From Verrucomicrobiota bacterium (GTDB lineage Bacteria; Verrucomicrobiota; Verrucomicrobiia; Limisphaerales; UBA1319): a DNA stretch of 64,000 bases. Each line of letters begins with the position of its first letter. Position 1 is the stretch's first letter. The notes below the pieces were generated by a model, which worked only from the letters and a program-made list of their open reading frames with translations, was not told the DNA's origin and searched no databases. Shown here piece after piece: positions 53,068 through 62,792 of this stretch. Where the stretch lies: assembly GCA_022709905.1 (NCBI GenBank), contig JAKLHY010000001.1:283812-347811 (forward strand). Reading direction: 5' to 3'. A program made the translations under genes and the position numbers.

Positions 53068-54816
53068 GTGAGTTCCCATCGAACCATTGGCGACCGCATC
53101 GCCGAGCTTTTGGTGCAGGATGGTTTGCTGACCTCGGACCAGCTGGGGGGTCTGCAGGAAATTCAGCGACGCACTGGGGAGCGTTTAGCGGGGACAGCCG
53201 TTGAACGCGGCTGGGTGAGCGAGGCTGAGGTGTTAACCGCGCTGGGGCGAGTGGTCGGTGCCTTGCCCGTCAATCTTGCGCGGGTGAATGTTTCTCCGGA
53301 AGTGGCCGGACTGGTCCCGGTGGAATTGTCTACCGCCCATAAGCTGCTTCCCATTTCTCAGTTGGAAGGCAGCCTGTTGGTGGCGATGGCTGACCCGATG
53401 AACGTCCTGGCCCTGGACGATGTCCGACGTCTGACCCACCTCGATGTCCAACCCTTGATCGCTTCGGAGAAGTCGATCTTGGACAAGATAAAGTTCCTCC
53501 AATCCTGCCGGACTTCGTTGGATGATATCGTCAACTCGGCTCAGGAAGAACTAGAAACGGAGGACGGGATCTCGTCGGAGAACGGCTCGGATGCCGCTCA
53601 GGAAGGGCCGGCTAATTACAGCTTGCAGGGCGAAGACTTGGGGGCTGAGGATGCGCCCGTGGTCATGTTGGCGAACTACATCTTGAGCGATGCCATTCGC
53701 AATCGGGCCAGCGATATTCACCTCGAGCCGTTCGAGCAGCAGGTTCGTCTGCGCTATCGTGTCGACGGGTGTCTGATTGAGTGGCCTCCCCCGCCGCGAA
53801 ATCTCCACGCCGCCCTCGTCACGCGTCTGAAAGTGATGAGCAACCTGGACATTGCGGAACATCGGATGCCGCAGGACGGCCGGATGCGGGTCAGCCTGGA
53901 GGGGAAGGCGTTCGATTTGCGAGTATCGGTCATGCCGACCTTCTATGGTGAAAAGTGTGTGCTCCGGGTGCTGGATCCGTCCTCACTTGTCGCCGGGTTA
54001 AATCACATGGGCATCGATAACGCAACCCTTTTGCGAATCAAAGCCGCCTTGGATGCTCCTCATGGCTTGATGCTGGTGACAGGACCCACGGGCTCGGGCA
54101 AGACGACGACGTTGTATTCCGCGCTCAAGCTGCTCAACGATCCCCGTTATAACATCGTGACCGTGGAAGATCCTGTGGAGTTTCAAATACAGGGCATCAA
54201 CCAGATCCCGGTTCGGCGCGACCTGGGCTTGACCTTTGCCACCGCTCTGCGATCGATTCTCCGCCAGGATCCCGACATTATCATGATCGGAGAAATTCGG
54301 GATTCTGAAACAGCGGAGATTGCCATCGAGGCGGCCCTGACCGGGCACCAGGTCTTAAGCACCATGCACTGCAACGATGCAGCGGGAGCCATCACCCGTC
54401 TCGATGAAATGGGAATCGCCCCGTTTCTCATCTCGTCGTCGGTCATCCTGTCCTGCGCTCAGCGGTTGATTCAGGTCATTTGCCCCGTGTGCAAAGAAAC
54501 CGTGACCTATGGTTCGGACGTGTTGGATCGGCTTCAGCTTCCTCCGCATTATCTGGACGGTCTGGTTTTTCATCGGGGGCGCGGCTGTGAGTACTGTTTG
54601 AACACGGGCTACCACGGTCGCCAGGCTATTGTGGAGGCTCTGACCATCAACCATGAGATCCGTAGGCTTATTAACCAGCGCGTCGCAGCGCCCGAAATCA
54701 CCCAATCCGGTGTTGCCATGGGTATGAAAACCTTGCGCATGGCCGCGATGGACAAGGTCCGGGAGAAACTCACCACGCTCGAACAGGTCCTGCTGATCAC
54801 GGCTGAATTCGAGTAG
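53068..54816 (+). CDS. GspE/PilB-type secretion or pilus assembly ATPase
   Basis: 582 residues from a GTG at 53068. An N-terminal GSPII_E domain (about 10-150) is followed by a low-complexity acidic linker and the ATPase: LANYILSDAIRNRASDIHLE, MLVTGPTGSGKTTTLYSAL (Walker A), VTVEDPVEFQIQGINQI (Asp box), ILRQDPDIIMIGEIRDSETA (Walker B) and STMHCNDAAGAITRL (His box). Two cysteine pairs in CPVCK...CEYC form the zinc site of GspE/PilB. It powers pseudopilus or type IV pilus assembly at the inner membrane. A pseudopilin gene follows 1.4 kb downstream. Confidence 0.93.
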   Translation: MSSHRTIGDRIAELLVQDGLLTSDQLGGLQEIQRRTGERLAGTAVERGWVSEAEVLTALGRVVGALPVNLARVNVSPEVAGLVPVELSTAHKLLPISQLEGSLLVAMADPMNVLALDDVRRLTHLDVQPLIASEKSILDKIKFLQSCRTSLDDIVNSAQEELETEDGISSENGSDAAQEGPANYSLQGEDLGAEDAPVVMLANYILSDAIRNRASDIHLEPFEQQVRLRYRVDGCLIEWPPPPRNLHAALVTRLKVMSNLDIAEHRMPQDGRMRVSLEGKAFDLRVSVMPTFYGEKCVLRVLDPSSLVAGLNHMGIDNATLLRIKAALDAPHGLMLVTGPTGSGKTTTLYSALKLLNDPRYNIVTVEDPVEFQIQGINQIPVRRDLGLTFATALRSILRQDPDIIMIGEIRDSETAEIAIEAALTGHQVLSTMHCNDAAGAITRLDEMGIAPFLISSSVILSCAQRLIQVICPVCKETVTYGSDVLDRLQLPPHYLDGLVFHRGRGCEYCLNTGYHGRQAIVEALTINHEIRRLINQRVAAPEITQSGVAMGMKTLRMAAMDKVREKLTTLEQVLLITAEFE

Positions 54817-54827
54817 AGGGCCGCGTT

Positions 54828-56069
54828 CTACTCACGCCCGACCGTGCTCATAAAGGCAAAGGCGCGCACGGGATTGTCTTGGATGATCATCCGGATCATG
54901 GCATCGTCCAGGCCGGCGTTGCGCATCCTTGGGACAAAGGTGTTTAAAAGGTAAGTATAAGGTTTCTGGGTGCCACCGTTTCGCTGCCCCGGCTGATACC
55001 ATCCGGCATCGTGTGACAACAGGAGCCGGTCTCCGTATCCTCCCGCCACAAGGTCCTTGATGGCCGCGATCACTCCGTTGTCTTCCGCCGGTGTCCAGCC
55101 GAGGGCATCGAACTCAATGAAGACCCCGCGGGCCGCCAGGTCTCGATGATAATTGCGATTTTTCTCGGTCTGAGCATGCACCCAGATAAACCGGATCATG
55201 GGGCTTATAGACTCCAGAATCTCGACCTGTTTGCGGGCGGTCAAACCCGAGGTGGTGTGGCTGGCGATCGCTGCGCCGGTATCCCGGGCCGCTCTGCCTG
55301 CGGCGCGCAAGAATTTCTGTTCCATCGCCGTCATGCCGGTGTTGCTGGTCGCGATTTTAATGAATCCGGCCCTCACTCCCGTGTTCTCGATGCCCTCCCC
55401 AACTTCGCGGACAAACAGAGCGGCCAACTCATCTTCGGTCATGATTCGGGTCTCGGGGGGAGCATAGTGATCGCGGCCATAGACGCCGGTGGGCACCATC
55501 ATGTCGAGGCCCGATTCCTGCGAAAGCCTTTGAATCATCGGCACATTGCGTCCGACGCCAATCCCTGTGCATTCCACGAGCAAACCCACGCCTTGTTTCC
55601 GGGCTTCGACGAGCAGGGGATTCATCACGCGGATGACGTCATCGACATCGGCCGTCCCATATCCGACCACAGTGGGACCTCGCAAGTCCGTGAACACGTG
55701 TTCATGGGGAAGAATGATTCGCGAACCATCCGCCGGTATGGGGCCGCGCACCGTTTCCAGCCGGTTCGAGTAAGGAACCGACGTTAGCCGATAAAATCTT
55801 GGGGAGACCACCGGTTTTACACTCACCGATTCTCGCTCGCCATCGGATTGTATCGCCCGACGTGCCGCCCACCACAGGATGCCCGAATCCAACCGATCCG
55901 TTGTCTCCAGGATCCATGGGTCCTTGGGCCTGTCCCACGACAGCTGGATTTGATTGCCGGTGGACACCGCCTGAAGGCTCGGCGCGGTCTCGGCGATTCC
56001 ATGCAGGAGGGTTGCTTGGAGAACCGAGGCCAAGAGCCAGACGGGTATTTGACTGGATTGAGTGTTCAT
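54828..56069 (-). CDS. Exported phosphotriesterase-family metallohydrolase
   Basis: 413 residues. After a signal peptide (VWLLASVLQATLLHGIAE) comes a ~100-residue beta domain with the LSWDRPKDPWILETTDRLDS pattern frequent in verrucomicrobial exported proteins. The TIM-barrel metal site is complete: ILPHEHVFTDL (H-x-H), GFIKIATSN (carboxylated Lys), IASHTTSG and WVHAQTEK (His), and RLLLSHDAGW (Asp). Family members (PF02126) hydrolyse lactones or phosphotriesters; a lactonase or esterase is the more likely native activity. Substrate is unknown. Confidence 0.88.
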   Translation of the reverse strand: MNTQSSQIPVWLLASVLQATLLHGIAETAPSLQAVSTGNQIQLSWDRPKDPWILETTDRLDSGILWWAARRAIQSDGERESVSVKPVVSPRFYRLTSVPYSNRLETVRGPIPADGSRIILPHEHVFTDLRGPTVVGYGTADVDDVIRVMNPLLVEARKQGVGLLVECTGIGVGRNVPMIQRLSQESGLDMMVPTGVYGRDHYAPPETRIMTEDELAALFVREVGEGIENTGVRAGFIKIATSNTGMTAMEQKFLRAAGRAARDTGAAIASHTTSGLTARKQVEILESISPMIRFIWVHAQTEKNRNYHRDLAARGVFIEFDALGWTPAEDNGVIAAIKDLVAGGYGDRLLLSHDAGWYQPGQRNGGTQKPYTYLLNTFVPRMRNAGLDDAMIRMIIQDNPVRAFAFMSTVGRE

Positions 56070-56220
56070 AACCGATCCCGTGCATGCGCCTGCTTAGGTT
56101 AATCCGCAGACTCTTTCGTGACAACCCGGAGTTTAGAGCGTTTTCGGCTTCAGTTACGCAGGGAGCTCGTGTAAGGTATGGGATATCGTCAATCAGCCCA
56201 GTGCGAGGGAATCAGGGGAA

Positions 56221-57174
56221 ATGACGGTATCCCCAACGATCGAGGTGACCATGAGCAGTCTTCATTATGCCAGAGTCGTGGAACAAGACCATGAATCCTA
56301 TGCGGAACGATCCAACCTGGAATTCGAAAGCTCGAATCCGAAATCAAAACAACGTTCGGGGGTCTTCGATCGCTCCAGAACCTCCCGTGCCGATGTCGGA
56401 CAGGCTTTTACGCTGATCGAGTTGCTGGTCGTGATCGCCATCATCGCCATTCTGGCTTCCATGCTTTTGCCCGCTCTTGCGAAAGCCAAGGCCAAGGGAC
56501 AGGCCATCTTCTGTCTGAACAACCTTCGGCAGATGAGTCTGGCCTACCGCTTGTATTCCGATGATTTCCAGTCGCAGTTTGCCTGGACTTTTACCTTGAT
56601 CGGCCAGCAATTAAATCGGACCTCCTGGTTCAACTATATCCAGCCCTACCAGCAGAGTAAAAAGGTCTTGCTCTGCCCGGTCCGCCCCAAGAGCATTGGC
56701 ATTAATAAACCCCGTCCCGAGGGATTTCTCTCCCGGAATGAATCGGGGGAGATTGTGTATCCGACCGACGGAACAGTCGCCAACTATGGATCGAACTTCG
56801 AACTCGGCGGCTGCAATTGGCCGGGCACCTGGGAATTCAAACCCGTGAAATACGAAACGGTGAAAAATCCGGCGACCACCGTGCACATTGTCGATGGCGG
56901 CACGCTGGCGGTGAACACCAAAGATCCCCTCAAGTGCGTCACGCCCGCCTCCAAGCCCAAATACGGCTGCTGGATTGTTTCAGATCCCTCCTCCACCAAG
57001 GCCGGCGCCAGCGCAGCCGCTTCGGCCGATGATCCAAACTGGGGCGGTCCTCATTTGCGTCACTCGGAACGCAGCAACGTCATTTTCGTCGATGGACATT
57101 CCGAGGCCTTGGCCGCGTCCAAATGGTATTATGCCACCACTCCTTGGCTGCGTCCGGAAAAGGGCGGGCCATAG
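56221..57174 (+). CDS. Prepilin-type pseudopilin with C-terminal H-X9-DG motif
   Basis: 317 residues. The type IV prepilin N-terminus is at about residues 62-90 after an unusually long leader: [20 protein letters not shown] with the +5 Glu. The rest is a GspG/GspH-like globular part with [20 protein letters not shown], then a cysteine-containing domain and the processing-associated H-X9-DG segment [13 protein letters not shown]. Such H-X9-DG pseudopilins are multi-copy in Verrucomicrobiota, Planctomycetota and Lentisphaerae. The stop codon's last base is also the first base of the MITE-like element, so the C-terminus may have been shortened by its insertion. The true start may be a later ATG. 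Confidence 0.9.
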   Translation: MTVSPTIEVTMSSLHYARVVEQDHESYAERSNLEFESSNPKSKQRSGVFDRSRTSRADVGQAFTLIELLVVIAIIAILASMLLPALAKAKAKGQAIFCLNNLRQMSLAYRLYSDDFQSQFAWTFTLIGQQLNRTSWFNYIQPYQQSKKVLLCPVRPKSIGINKPRPEGFLSRNESGEIVYPTDGTVANYGSNFELGGCNWPGTWEFKPVKYETVKNPATTVHIVDGGTLAVNTKDPLKCVTPASKPKYGCWIVSDPSSTKAGASAAASADDPNWGGPHLRHSERSNVIFVDGHSEALAASKWYYATTPWLRPEKGGP

Positions 57175-57384
57175 AGCCTGTTTGAAAATTCCAAGGGGTG
57201 CTGCGGCGAGGGATTTTGGCTGGGGCCAAGGCGGCTTGGGCCGAGCATCCCCGATGGGGGCTGTAAGGTCCAAGCCAACGCTGGCCCCGGGCAAAAGATC
57301 CGCCAGGGATATTTTCCTTCGTCGCGCCTCGCCATGCGGCCATTTCTGCGAAAACAGCGCCCCTTGGAATTTTCAAACAGGCTC
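57174..57384. mobile_element. 211-bp MITE-like element with 30-bp terminal inverted repeats
   Basis: The left end GAGCCTGTTTGAAAATTCC... (57174-57203) and the right end (57355-57384) are reverse complements at 29 of 30 bases. The interior holds no gene. GAGCCTGTTTGAAAA is similar to terminal repeats of IS5-type elements, and the left flank ends in TA, so mobilisation by an IS5-like transposase is plausible. The gap from 57385 to 57617 shows nothing further. Confidence 0.85.
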
Positions 57385-57617
57385 TTAGCCGGTCTCGGAG
57401 AACTCCCCATGAACCGCTCGTTTCGGAGGGCCGAGTTATACGAGGCCCTGTTGTCGAAGCGTGGGGACTGGGCCAGTCTTCTGATGCCGTGGATACCATC
57501 GTTCCTACACCAAAACGATGGAAGACAACCGCAGCCCAAAATCCTGACGTTGCCAGAAAACAATTCGAGCTTGCCGGAAAAGGCTGAGACCATCAAAAAT
57601 ACAATTTCTATTAGCGG

Positions 57618-59459
57618 ATGAGATCGATAGGGCTCAAGCGCGAATCGAGGATGGCGAACCGGAGATTATTCGGTTCGGCGCCGGGCCTTTGGCTGATTCG
57701 AGTCCTGTCGGTCTTGTGTTTATCCTCGGTGTGGACTTTAGGGGCGGCGCAGTTCTTAACCGCCTTGAGTCCATCGACTGTAACCGTGGGGGAGGAGGCG
57801 ACTCTCTCGTTGGTTTTCGAGGGGGGCGCGCCGGCTTCAGCGCCTGCTTTGCCTGAGATTCCCGGACTCCAAGTTCAATATGTGGGCCAGCAGAGCCAGT
57901 ACAATATTGTGAATGGCCAGGCGAGTTCCACCGTGACCTTAAACTATCAGGTCGTGCCCCTCAAACCTGGGGATTACCTCATTCCCGCCTTCAGCATTGA
58001 CGTCGAGGGCAAGACCCTGACGAGCCGTCCGTTGCAGCTCAAGGTTGTCGCCGGCAAAGCCGGAGACACCGGGGCTCAGGCTGGGGCGGGAAGCCTGGCG
58101 TTTGTTCGCATCATGGCGCCCAAAACCAACCTGTTCGTGGGCGAACTCACTCCGGTCGAGATCCAGCTGTTTATCCTGGCGGGCAAACCGTTGCAATATC
58201 CCGAAATGCCGACCGAAGGAATTACGGTAGGCAAAATGTCCGAGCCGGGCCAGACACGGGCCCAAGTCGGAAACCAGGTCTATAACGTTTTTGTGTTTCG
58301 CCAGCCGATGACGCCCGCTCGTGCTGGGCAGCTGACCATCGGGCCGGCCCGATGCAACGTCGAGGTCCAGCTGGCCCAACGCAACCGGCGGCGTTCATTT
58401 CCGAGCATGTTCAATCTCTTGGATGACCTGGTGGAGCGACGTCAGGTGACGATTCAGAGCGAGCCTTTGGTTGTCACGGCCAGTCCGCTGCCGACCCACA
58501 ATGTTCCCGCCGACTTCACGGGCGCGGTCGGGACCTTTGGCATGCAGGTGTCCGCGAGCCCGACCAATGTCAGCGTGGGAGATCCGATCACCGTTCGTAT
58601 CCGGATCGATGGACGGGGCAACTTGGACACGTTGAGCCTCCCAGCGCCGCAAGGATGGGATCATTTCAAGTTGTATCCACCTTCCAGCAAAGTGGAAACC
58701 ACAGATCCGCTTGGTCTCGAAGGCATCAAGACGTTCGACCAGGTCGTTACACCCCAGTTGGCCGACCTCAAGGAATTGCCCGCAATCAGTTTCAGTTTTT
58801 TTGATCCGAATAAGCGCCAGTATCGAACGTTGCGACAGGCTCCGCTCCCCATCGTGGTGAGTCCGGCAACCCCCGTGAACCTGTTCACGCCCGCGGCCGG
58901 TGGGGCTGGCGCCGGCGCCAAACCGACCGAGATGGCTCACATCAAGAGCCGATTGGGCAATCCTGTGATCGCTTCTGTTCCTTTATTCATGGAGGGTTGG
59001 TTTGTGGGTCTGCAGGGCATTCCGATTGTAATCTGGCTGGCCGCCTGGATCCACCGCCGATCGCAGGAGCGTCTGCTCCGCGATCCCCGGCTGCGCCATC
59101 GTCGCGAGGCCGATCGCGCCGTCAAGCAAGGGCTGAAACACCTTCATCATTATGCCGCCACCGGGCAATCGGAGGCGTTTTTCGCGGTGTTCTTCCGCGT
59201 CCTCCAGGAGCAAATCGGCGGATGCCTGAACCTGCCGGCCTCCGGCATCACGGAATCCGTTGTCGAAGATTATCTGGCGCCTGCGGGTTTGCCGGAGGAC
59301 TTGGCCGACGAATTGAGGGCGTTGTTCCATTTCTGCGACCAGGCCCGGTATGCGGCCACGCCATCCAATCCGGAGATGGAATCCTGGTTGCCGCGCCTGG
59401 AAACGGTCTTACTGCGGCTTAAATCCTTCGAGCCCACCAACATTTCCCGGCCGCTATGA
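57618..59459 (+). CDS. batD: BatD-like protein (aerotolerance operon type)
   Basis: 613 residues. Signal peptide near residues 25-45 (IRVLSVLCLSSVWTLGAA). Beta-sandwich repeats follow, with the BatD landmarks LSPSTVTVGEEATLSLVFEG, LPEIPGLQVQYVG, VPLKPGDYLIPAFSIDVEGK and VSVGDPITVRIRIDGRGNLD. One membrane segment lies near residue 460 (GLQGIPIVIWLAAWI), then a cytoplasmic tail. BatD is part of the Bacteroides aerotolerance (Bat) system, an envelope complex with MoxR-type ATPases and VWA proteins. Only batD and batE are in this window. Overlaps batE by four bases (ATGA). Confidence 0.88.
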   Translation: MRSIGLKRESRMANRRLFGSAPGLWLIRVLSVLCLSSVWTLGAAQFLTALSPSTVTVGEEATLSLVFEGGAPASAPALPEIPGLQVQYVGQQSQYNIVNGQASSTVTLNYQVVPLKPGDYLIPAFSIDVEGKTLTSRPLQLKVVAGKAGDTGAQAGAGSLAFVRIMAPKTNLFVGELTPVEIQLFILAGKPLQYPEMPTEGITVGKMSEPGQTRAQVGNQVYNVFVFRQPMTPARAGQLTIGPARCNVEVQLAQRNRRRSFPSMFNLLDDLVERRQVTIQSEPLVVTASPLPTHNVPADFTGAVGTFGMQVSASPTNVSVGDPITVRIRIDGRGNLDTLSLPAPQGWDHFKLYPPSSKVETTDPLGLEGIKTFDQVVTPQLADLKELPAISFSFFDPNKRQYRTLRQAPLPIVVSPATPVNLFTPAAGGAGAGAKPTEMAHIKSRLGNPVIASVPLFMEGWFVGLQGIPIVIWLAAWIHRRSQERLLRDPRLRHRREADRAVKQGLKHLHHYAATGQSEAFFAVFFRVLQEQIGGCLNLPASGITESVVEDYLAPAGLPEDLADELRALFHFCDQARYAATPSNPEMESWLPRLETVLLRLKSFEPTNISRPL

Positions 59460-60268
59460 GTCACTTGTCTGGAAACATTCTGGGTCAGTGGCGATATTTG
59501 CTCCGGGTATTGGCTTTGGTTTTTCTCCTGGGAGGCACGGCAATGCCCGGGCTCTACGCCACGGTGGGTTCCGACTTTATCAAAGCCAATCGGTTGTATG
59601 AGGAAGGTCAATATCTGGAGGCGGCAGCGCTTTATCAGCAGCTCATCCAGAAGGGGCATCCAACGCCCGCCTTATACTTTAACCTCGGGAATGCTTATCT
59701 CAAAAGCGGGCAGATCGGTTGGGCGCGAGCTTGTTACTGGCTGGCTCGCGAGGCGGCGCCCCGGGATCCGGATATCCACATGAATTGGCGTCTGCTGGAG
59801 CAGCAGGCGGGTCCCGAGCCTGTAACTTGGTGGCATCGGTTCCTGAGGCCCTCGCGCTGGCTTAGCCTCAATGAGTGGATCCTGGTCGCCGCTGCCTTTG
59901 TCTGGATCATTCTCGGCCTGTTTGCCCTGATCCAATGGCGGCCTTCCGCAAAGCCTCGTTGCCGTCGATGGCTCCAGTTGAGTCTGATTGGGGGAGTGTT
60001 GGCGTTCCTCGGTCTCCTCATGTCGCTCTGCGATCATTACGGAATATCCCGAGGCGTGGTGGTGACCGAGAAAGCGGAAATCAAACGGGGACCGATCGAG
60101 GAATCCCAGGTGTTCTACACCCTATCCAACGGGGCGATGGTTAAAGTGATCGACCGTCAGTTCGATTGGTGGCAGGTGACCGACCCGAATGGCCGCACCG
60201 GCTGGCTGCCTGAGAAACAGCTCGTCTTGCTGCGTCCGGGCCGAATCTCGATCCCCTGGCCGAAATAG
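59456..60268 (+). CDS. batE: BatE-like TPR/SH3 protein
   Basis: 270 residues. N-terminal signal/anchor (LLRVLALVFLLGGTAMPGLY), a TPR pair (ANRLYEEGQYLEAAALYQQL, ALYFNLGNAYLKSGQIGWAR), two membrane segments (WILVAAAFVWIILGLFALI; LIGGVLAFLGLLMSLCDHY), and a C-terminal SH3-like domain (ESQVFYTLSNGAMVKVIDRQ, FDWWQVTDPNGRTGWLPEKQ). This is the layout of BatE proteins. Its start overlaps the batD stop, confirming the operon. Confidence 0.85.
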   Translation: MSHLSGNILGQWRYLLRVLALVFLLGGTAMPGLYATVGSDFIKANRLYEEGQYLEAAALYQQLIQKGHPTPALYFNLGNAYLKSGQIGWARACYWLAREAAPRDPDIHMNWRLLEQQAGPEPVTWWHRFLRPSRWLSLNEWILVAAAFVWIILGLFALIQWRPSAKPRCRRWLQLSLIGGVLAFLGLLMSLCDHYGISRGVVVTEKAEIKRGPIEESQVFYTLSNGAMVKVIDRQFDWWQVTDPNGRTGWLPEKQLVLLRPGRISIPWPK

Positions 60269-60392
60269 AGCCCTCCCACGGCGTGCGGACCCGTGTGCCC
60301 GCATTCTTGCATGCCGAGGTTCCGCCGCATTCAAAAGAAAACCGACGACGTCTTTAGCGCCTTGATGCGGAGGACAAGAAACCCAAATGCCT

Positions 60393-60941
60393 TCAGTCTG
60401 AATCGCGCAAGATCCAATCCGCGGCATCCCCCAGGTGATCGACCACCAGTGCGGACCCTAGAACCCGAGGGTTTTCTTGAGAAAGACGGGCGCCATACCC
60501 CGTGCGAACCAGAATGGACTTCCGGACGCCCGCGTTCCACCCGCACTCGAGATCGATCAACTTGTCTCCGATCATGTAGCTGGCTGCGAGATCCACACCA
60601 AATTCCTCCCGCGCATCAAACAGGAATTGAGGGGAAGGTTTGCGTCCGCGGCTGGGTTGATCCGGGGCCTCGGGGGCGACATATGTTTTTTGAAAAATCA
60701 CTCCCTGGTTCCTGAAGTGCCGGTCGAGATGTTCGTGAACCTTGCGTACGTCCTCCATCGTATAGTAACCGCGGCCGACGCCCGATTGATTGGTCACGAT
60801 GAACAGGAGAAAACCGCGCTGACACAGCCGGCTCAGGGCCGGTTCGATCCCTGGCAGCACCACCACATCCTCGACCCGGTGCAGATATCCCTTTTCCTCA
60901 ATCAACACTCCGTCCCGGTCCAAGAACACCCCCCGGTTCAT
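60393..60941 (-). CDS. gmhB: D-glycero-D-manno-heptose 1,7-bisphosphate phosphatase-like HAD protein
   Basis: 182 residues. HAD motifs: GVFLDRDGVLIEE (I), FIVTNQSGVGRGYYT (II), and MIGDKLIDLECG (IV), with RKPSPQFLFDA carrying the motif III Lys. In classical GmhB a zinc loop CxHx(n)CxCRKP precedes this lysine; here the segment is VAPEAPDQPSRGRKPSP without cysteines, so the zinc site is lost. It follows hldA with an ATGA overlap and should remove the C7 phosphate of heptose bisphosphate for LPS or glycan heptose synthesis. Confidence 0.85.
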   Translation of the reverse strand: MNRGVFLDRDGVLIEEKGYLHRVEDVVVLPGIEPALSRLCQRGFLLFIVTNQSGVGRGYYTMEDVRKVHEHLDRHFRNQGVIFQKTYVAPEAPDQPSRGRKPSPQFLFDAREEFGVDLAASYMIGDKLIDLECGWNAGVRKSILVRTGYGARLSQENPRVLGSALVVDHLGDAADWILRDSD

Positions 60942-61951
60942 GGACGGCCTTTCAAGCTCAGACGCAAGTCCGCCGGACTAGCTGTCGCCGTGCCTTTCTT
61001 GCCGACGACGATTCCGGCGGCATGATTCGAAAACACGGCCGCCTCGATCGGCGAGGCGCCTGCCGCAATCGCCAGCGTGAATGAGGCAATCACCGTGTCG
61101 CCCGCCCCGGATACATCGAAGACTTCCTGGGCCACGGTTGGAATGTGAAACGGCAAATGGCCTCGCTGGCAAAGCAGCATGCCTTGTTCGCCCAATGTGA
61201 TGAGCAGGAGGGCCGGCTGCAGACGATGCAACAGCAGTTTCGACACTTCCAGCAGCGCTCGGTCCTGCATGGGATTCTCTCCGCGACTGCCATCGTTGCG
61301 TCCTGCCAATTCGAAGGCCTCCTTGCGGTTCGGTGTAATCAATGAAAGATGACTCAGGTCGAGTTGATGCACCGGCTTGGGATCCAGGCTTAACCAGATG
61401 CCCCGGCGGGCACAGTCCTGCTTGAGTGCGTTCAACAACTCCTGCGTCACCACCCCTTTGCCATAGTCCCCCACAATCAGGGCATCTGCCTGGTTCAGCT
61501 GGCTGCGGACCTCTTTGAGCAACCGTCCAATCGATCGAAGAGCCAGGGGGCCGCGCTTTTCCCGATCGACGCGCACCACCTGCTGCTGGTGCGCAATGAT
61601 CCGGGTCTTCAAACTGGTGGGACGATCCCGGGCCGTAATCAATCCCTGGCATTCAACATTCTGTTCCCGAAGCAGATGCTTGATCTGCCGGCCCGCCGCG
61701 TCCGGACCGATCACGCCGAATAACTCGGCCTGAGCGCCCAGGGCTGTCAGATTGCGCGCCACGTTGGCCGCGCCGCCAGGCATGTAGCTTTCGTCGGCCA
61801 TCTCGACAATCGGAACCGGCGCCTCCGGAGAGATACGAACAACGCGTCCCCACAGATAATGATCCAGCATGATGTCGCCAACAACCAGGACTCGGGTTTT
61901 GGCCATGGCCGGCAACAGCCGGTTCAGTTTTTGAAGAGGAAGAGGATTCAC
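60938..61951 (-). CDS. hldA: D-glycero-beta-D-manno-heptose-7-phosphate kinase
   Basis: 337 residues from a GTG at 61951, whose GTGA overlaps the thiG stop; the frame upstream of this is non-homologous antisense of thiG. RfaE domain I/PfkB fold: [51 protein letters not shown], and the C-terminal PfkB signature [17 protein letters not shown]. It has no nucleotidyltransferase domain (HldE domain II), so that activity must be encoded elsewhere. It phosphorylates heptose-7-phosphate at C1 for the ADP-heptose pathway. Confidence 0.9.
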   Translation of the reverse strand: MNPLPLQKLNRLLPAMAKTRVLVVGDIMLDHYLWGRVVRISPEAPVPIVEMADESYMPGGAANVARNLTALGAQAELFGVIGPDAAGRQIKHLLREQNVECQGLITARDRPTSLKTRIIAHQQQVVRVDREKRGPLALRSIGRLLKEVRSQLNQADALIVGDYGKGVVTQELLNALKQDCARRGIWLSLDPKPVHQLDLSHLSLITPNRKEAFELAGRNDGSRGENPMQDRALLEVSKLLLHRLQPALLLITLGEQGMLLCQRGHLPFHIPTVAQEVFDVSGAGDTVIASFTLAIAAGASPIEAAVFSNHAAGIVVGKKGTATASPADLRLSLKGRP

Positions 61952-62742
61952 GGTTGATCCAAAAAAGCGGTTAATGGACTTGTGGCCGATGCCAAACCCT
62001 GGGGAGAGCTGGGGCCAACCTCGAAGGCGGTGCGGCCCGCTTCGACCGCCTGCTTGAACGCTGCCGCCATCCGGCACGGATCGGCGCACACCGCGATCGC
62101 CGTGTTGACCAGGACGGCGTCCGCCCCCAGTTCCATCGCTTCGGCCGCGTGGCTTGGCACCCCCAAACCCGCGTCCACCACCACGGGCACCGTGGCCTGT
62201 TCGATGATGATCCGGATCTGCTCGCGGGTTTCCACGCCTCGATGCGATCCAATGGGAGATCCCAGGGGCATCACAGTCGCCGTGCCCGACTCCTGAAGTC
62301 GCTTGGCCAGAACCGGATCGGCGTTGATATAGGGCAAAACTATAAAACCTTCCTTCACCAATTGCTCCGCCGCATGCAGCGTCTCGATAGGATCCGGCAG
62401 GAGATAACGCGGATCGGGATGTATCTCCAGCTTGACCCACTTCGGCAGGCCGGCGGCCGCCGCTAAACGCGCCAAACGCACGGCCTCGGATGCATTTATC
62501 GCCCCGCTTGTGTTAGGGAGGATCAAGTACTTCCGCGGATCAATGAAATCTAAAATATTCGCAAAGGGATCCCTCTCCCCGCTCAAATCCGCGCGCCTCA
62601 GGGCAACGGTCACAATTTCCGTTCCGCTGGCCGCCAGGGCGTCCCGCATCAGCTCTGGAGCGGCAAATTTCCCCGTGCCCACCATCAGGCGCGAATGAAA
62701 CTGCCGGTCCGCAATCTGCCACGTTCGATTCTCACTCGACAT
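61948..62742 (-). CDS. thiG: Thiazole synthase
   Basis: 264 residues from the ATG at 62742, typical ThiG length; a start at 62811 is rejected. TIM-barrel with [66 protein letters not shown] (Schiff-base Lys region), and [20 protein letters not shown]. ThiG makes the thiazole carboxylate phosphate of thiamine from deoxyxylulose-5-phosphate, dehydroglycine/glycine imine and ThiS thiocarboxylate. No other thi gene or TPP riboswitch was seen here. It is oddly coupled to the heptose genes hldA and gmhB. Confidence 0.95.
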   Translation of the reverse strand: MSSENRTWQIADRQFHSRLMVGTGKFAAPELMRDALAASGTEIVTVALRRADLSGERDPFANILDFIDPRKYLILPNTSGAINASEAVRLARLAAAAGLPKWVKLEIHPDPRYLLPDPIETLHAAEQLVKEGFIVLPYINADPVLAKRLQESGTATVMPLGSPIGSHRGVETREQIRIIIEQATVPVVVDAGLGVPSHAAEAMELGADAVLVNTAIAVCADPCRMAAAFKQAVEAGRTAFEVGPSSPQGLASATSPLTAFLDQP

Positions 62743-62792
62743 CACCGGCAAAGCATAGGCGCCCGCGCCGTTTTGACAATGAGTAATGTCAG

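Noticed and set aside
61952..62440. N-terminal extension of the heptose kinase frame
   Set aside because: This stretch is antisense-frame overlap with thiG and is Gly/Arg-rich without homology; the GTG at 61951 restores the normal kinase N-terminus.
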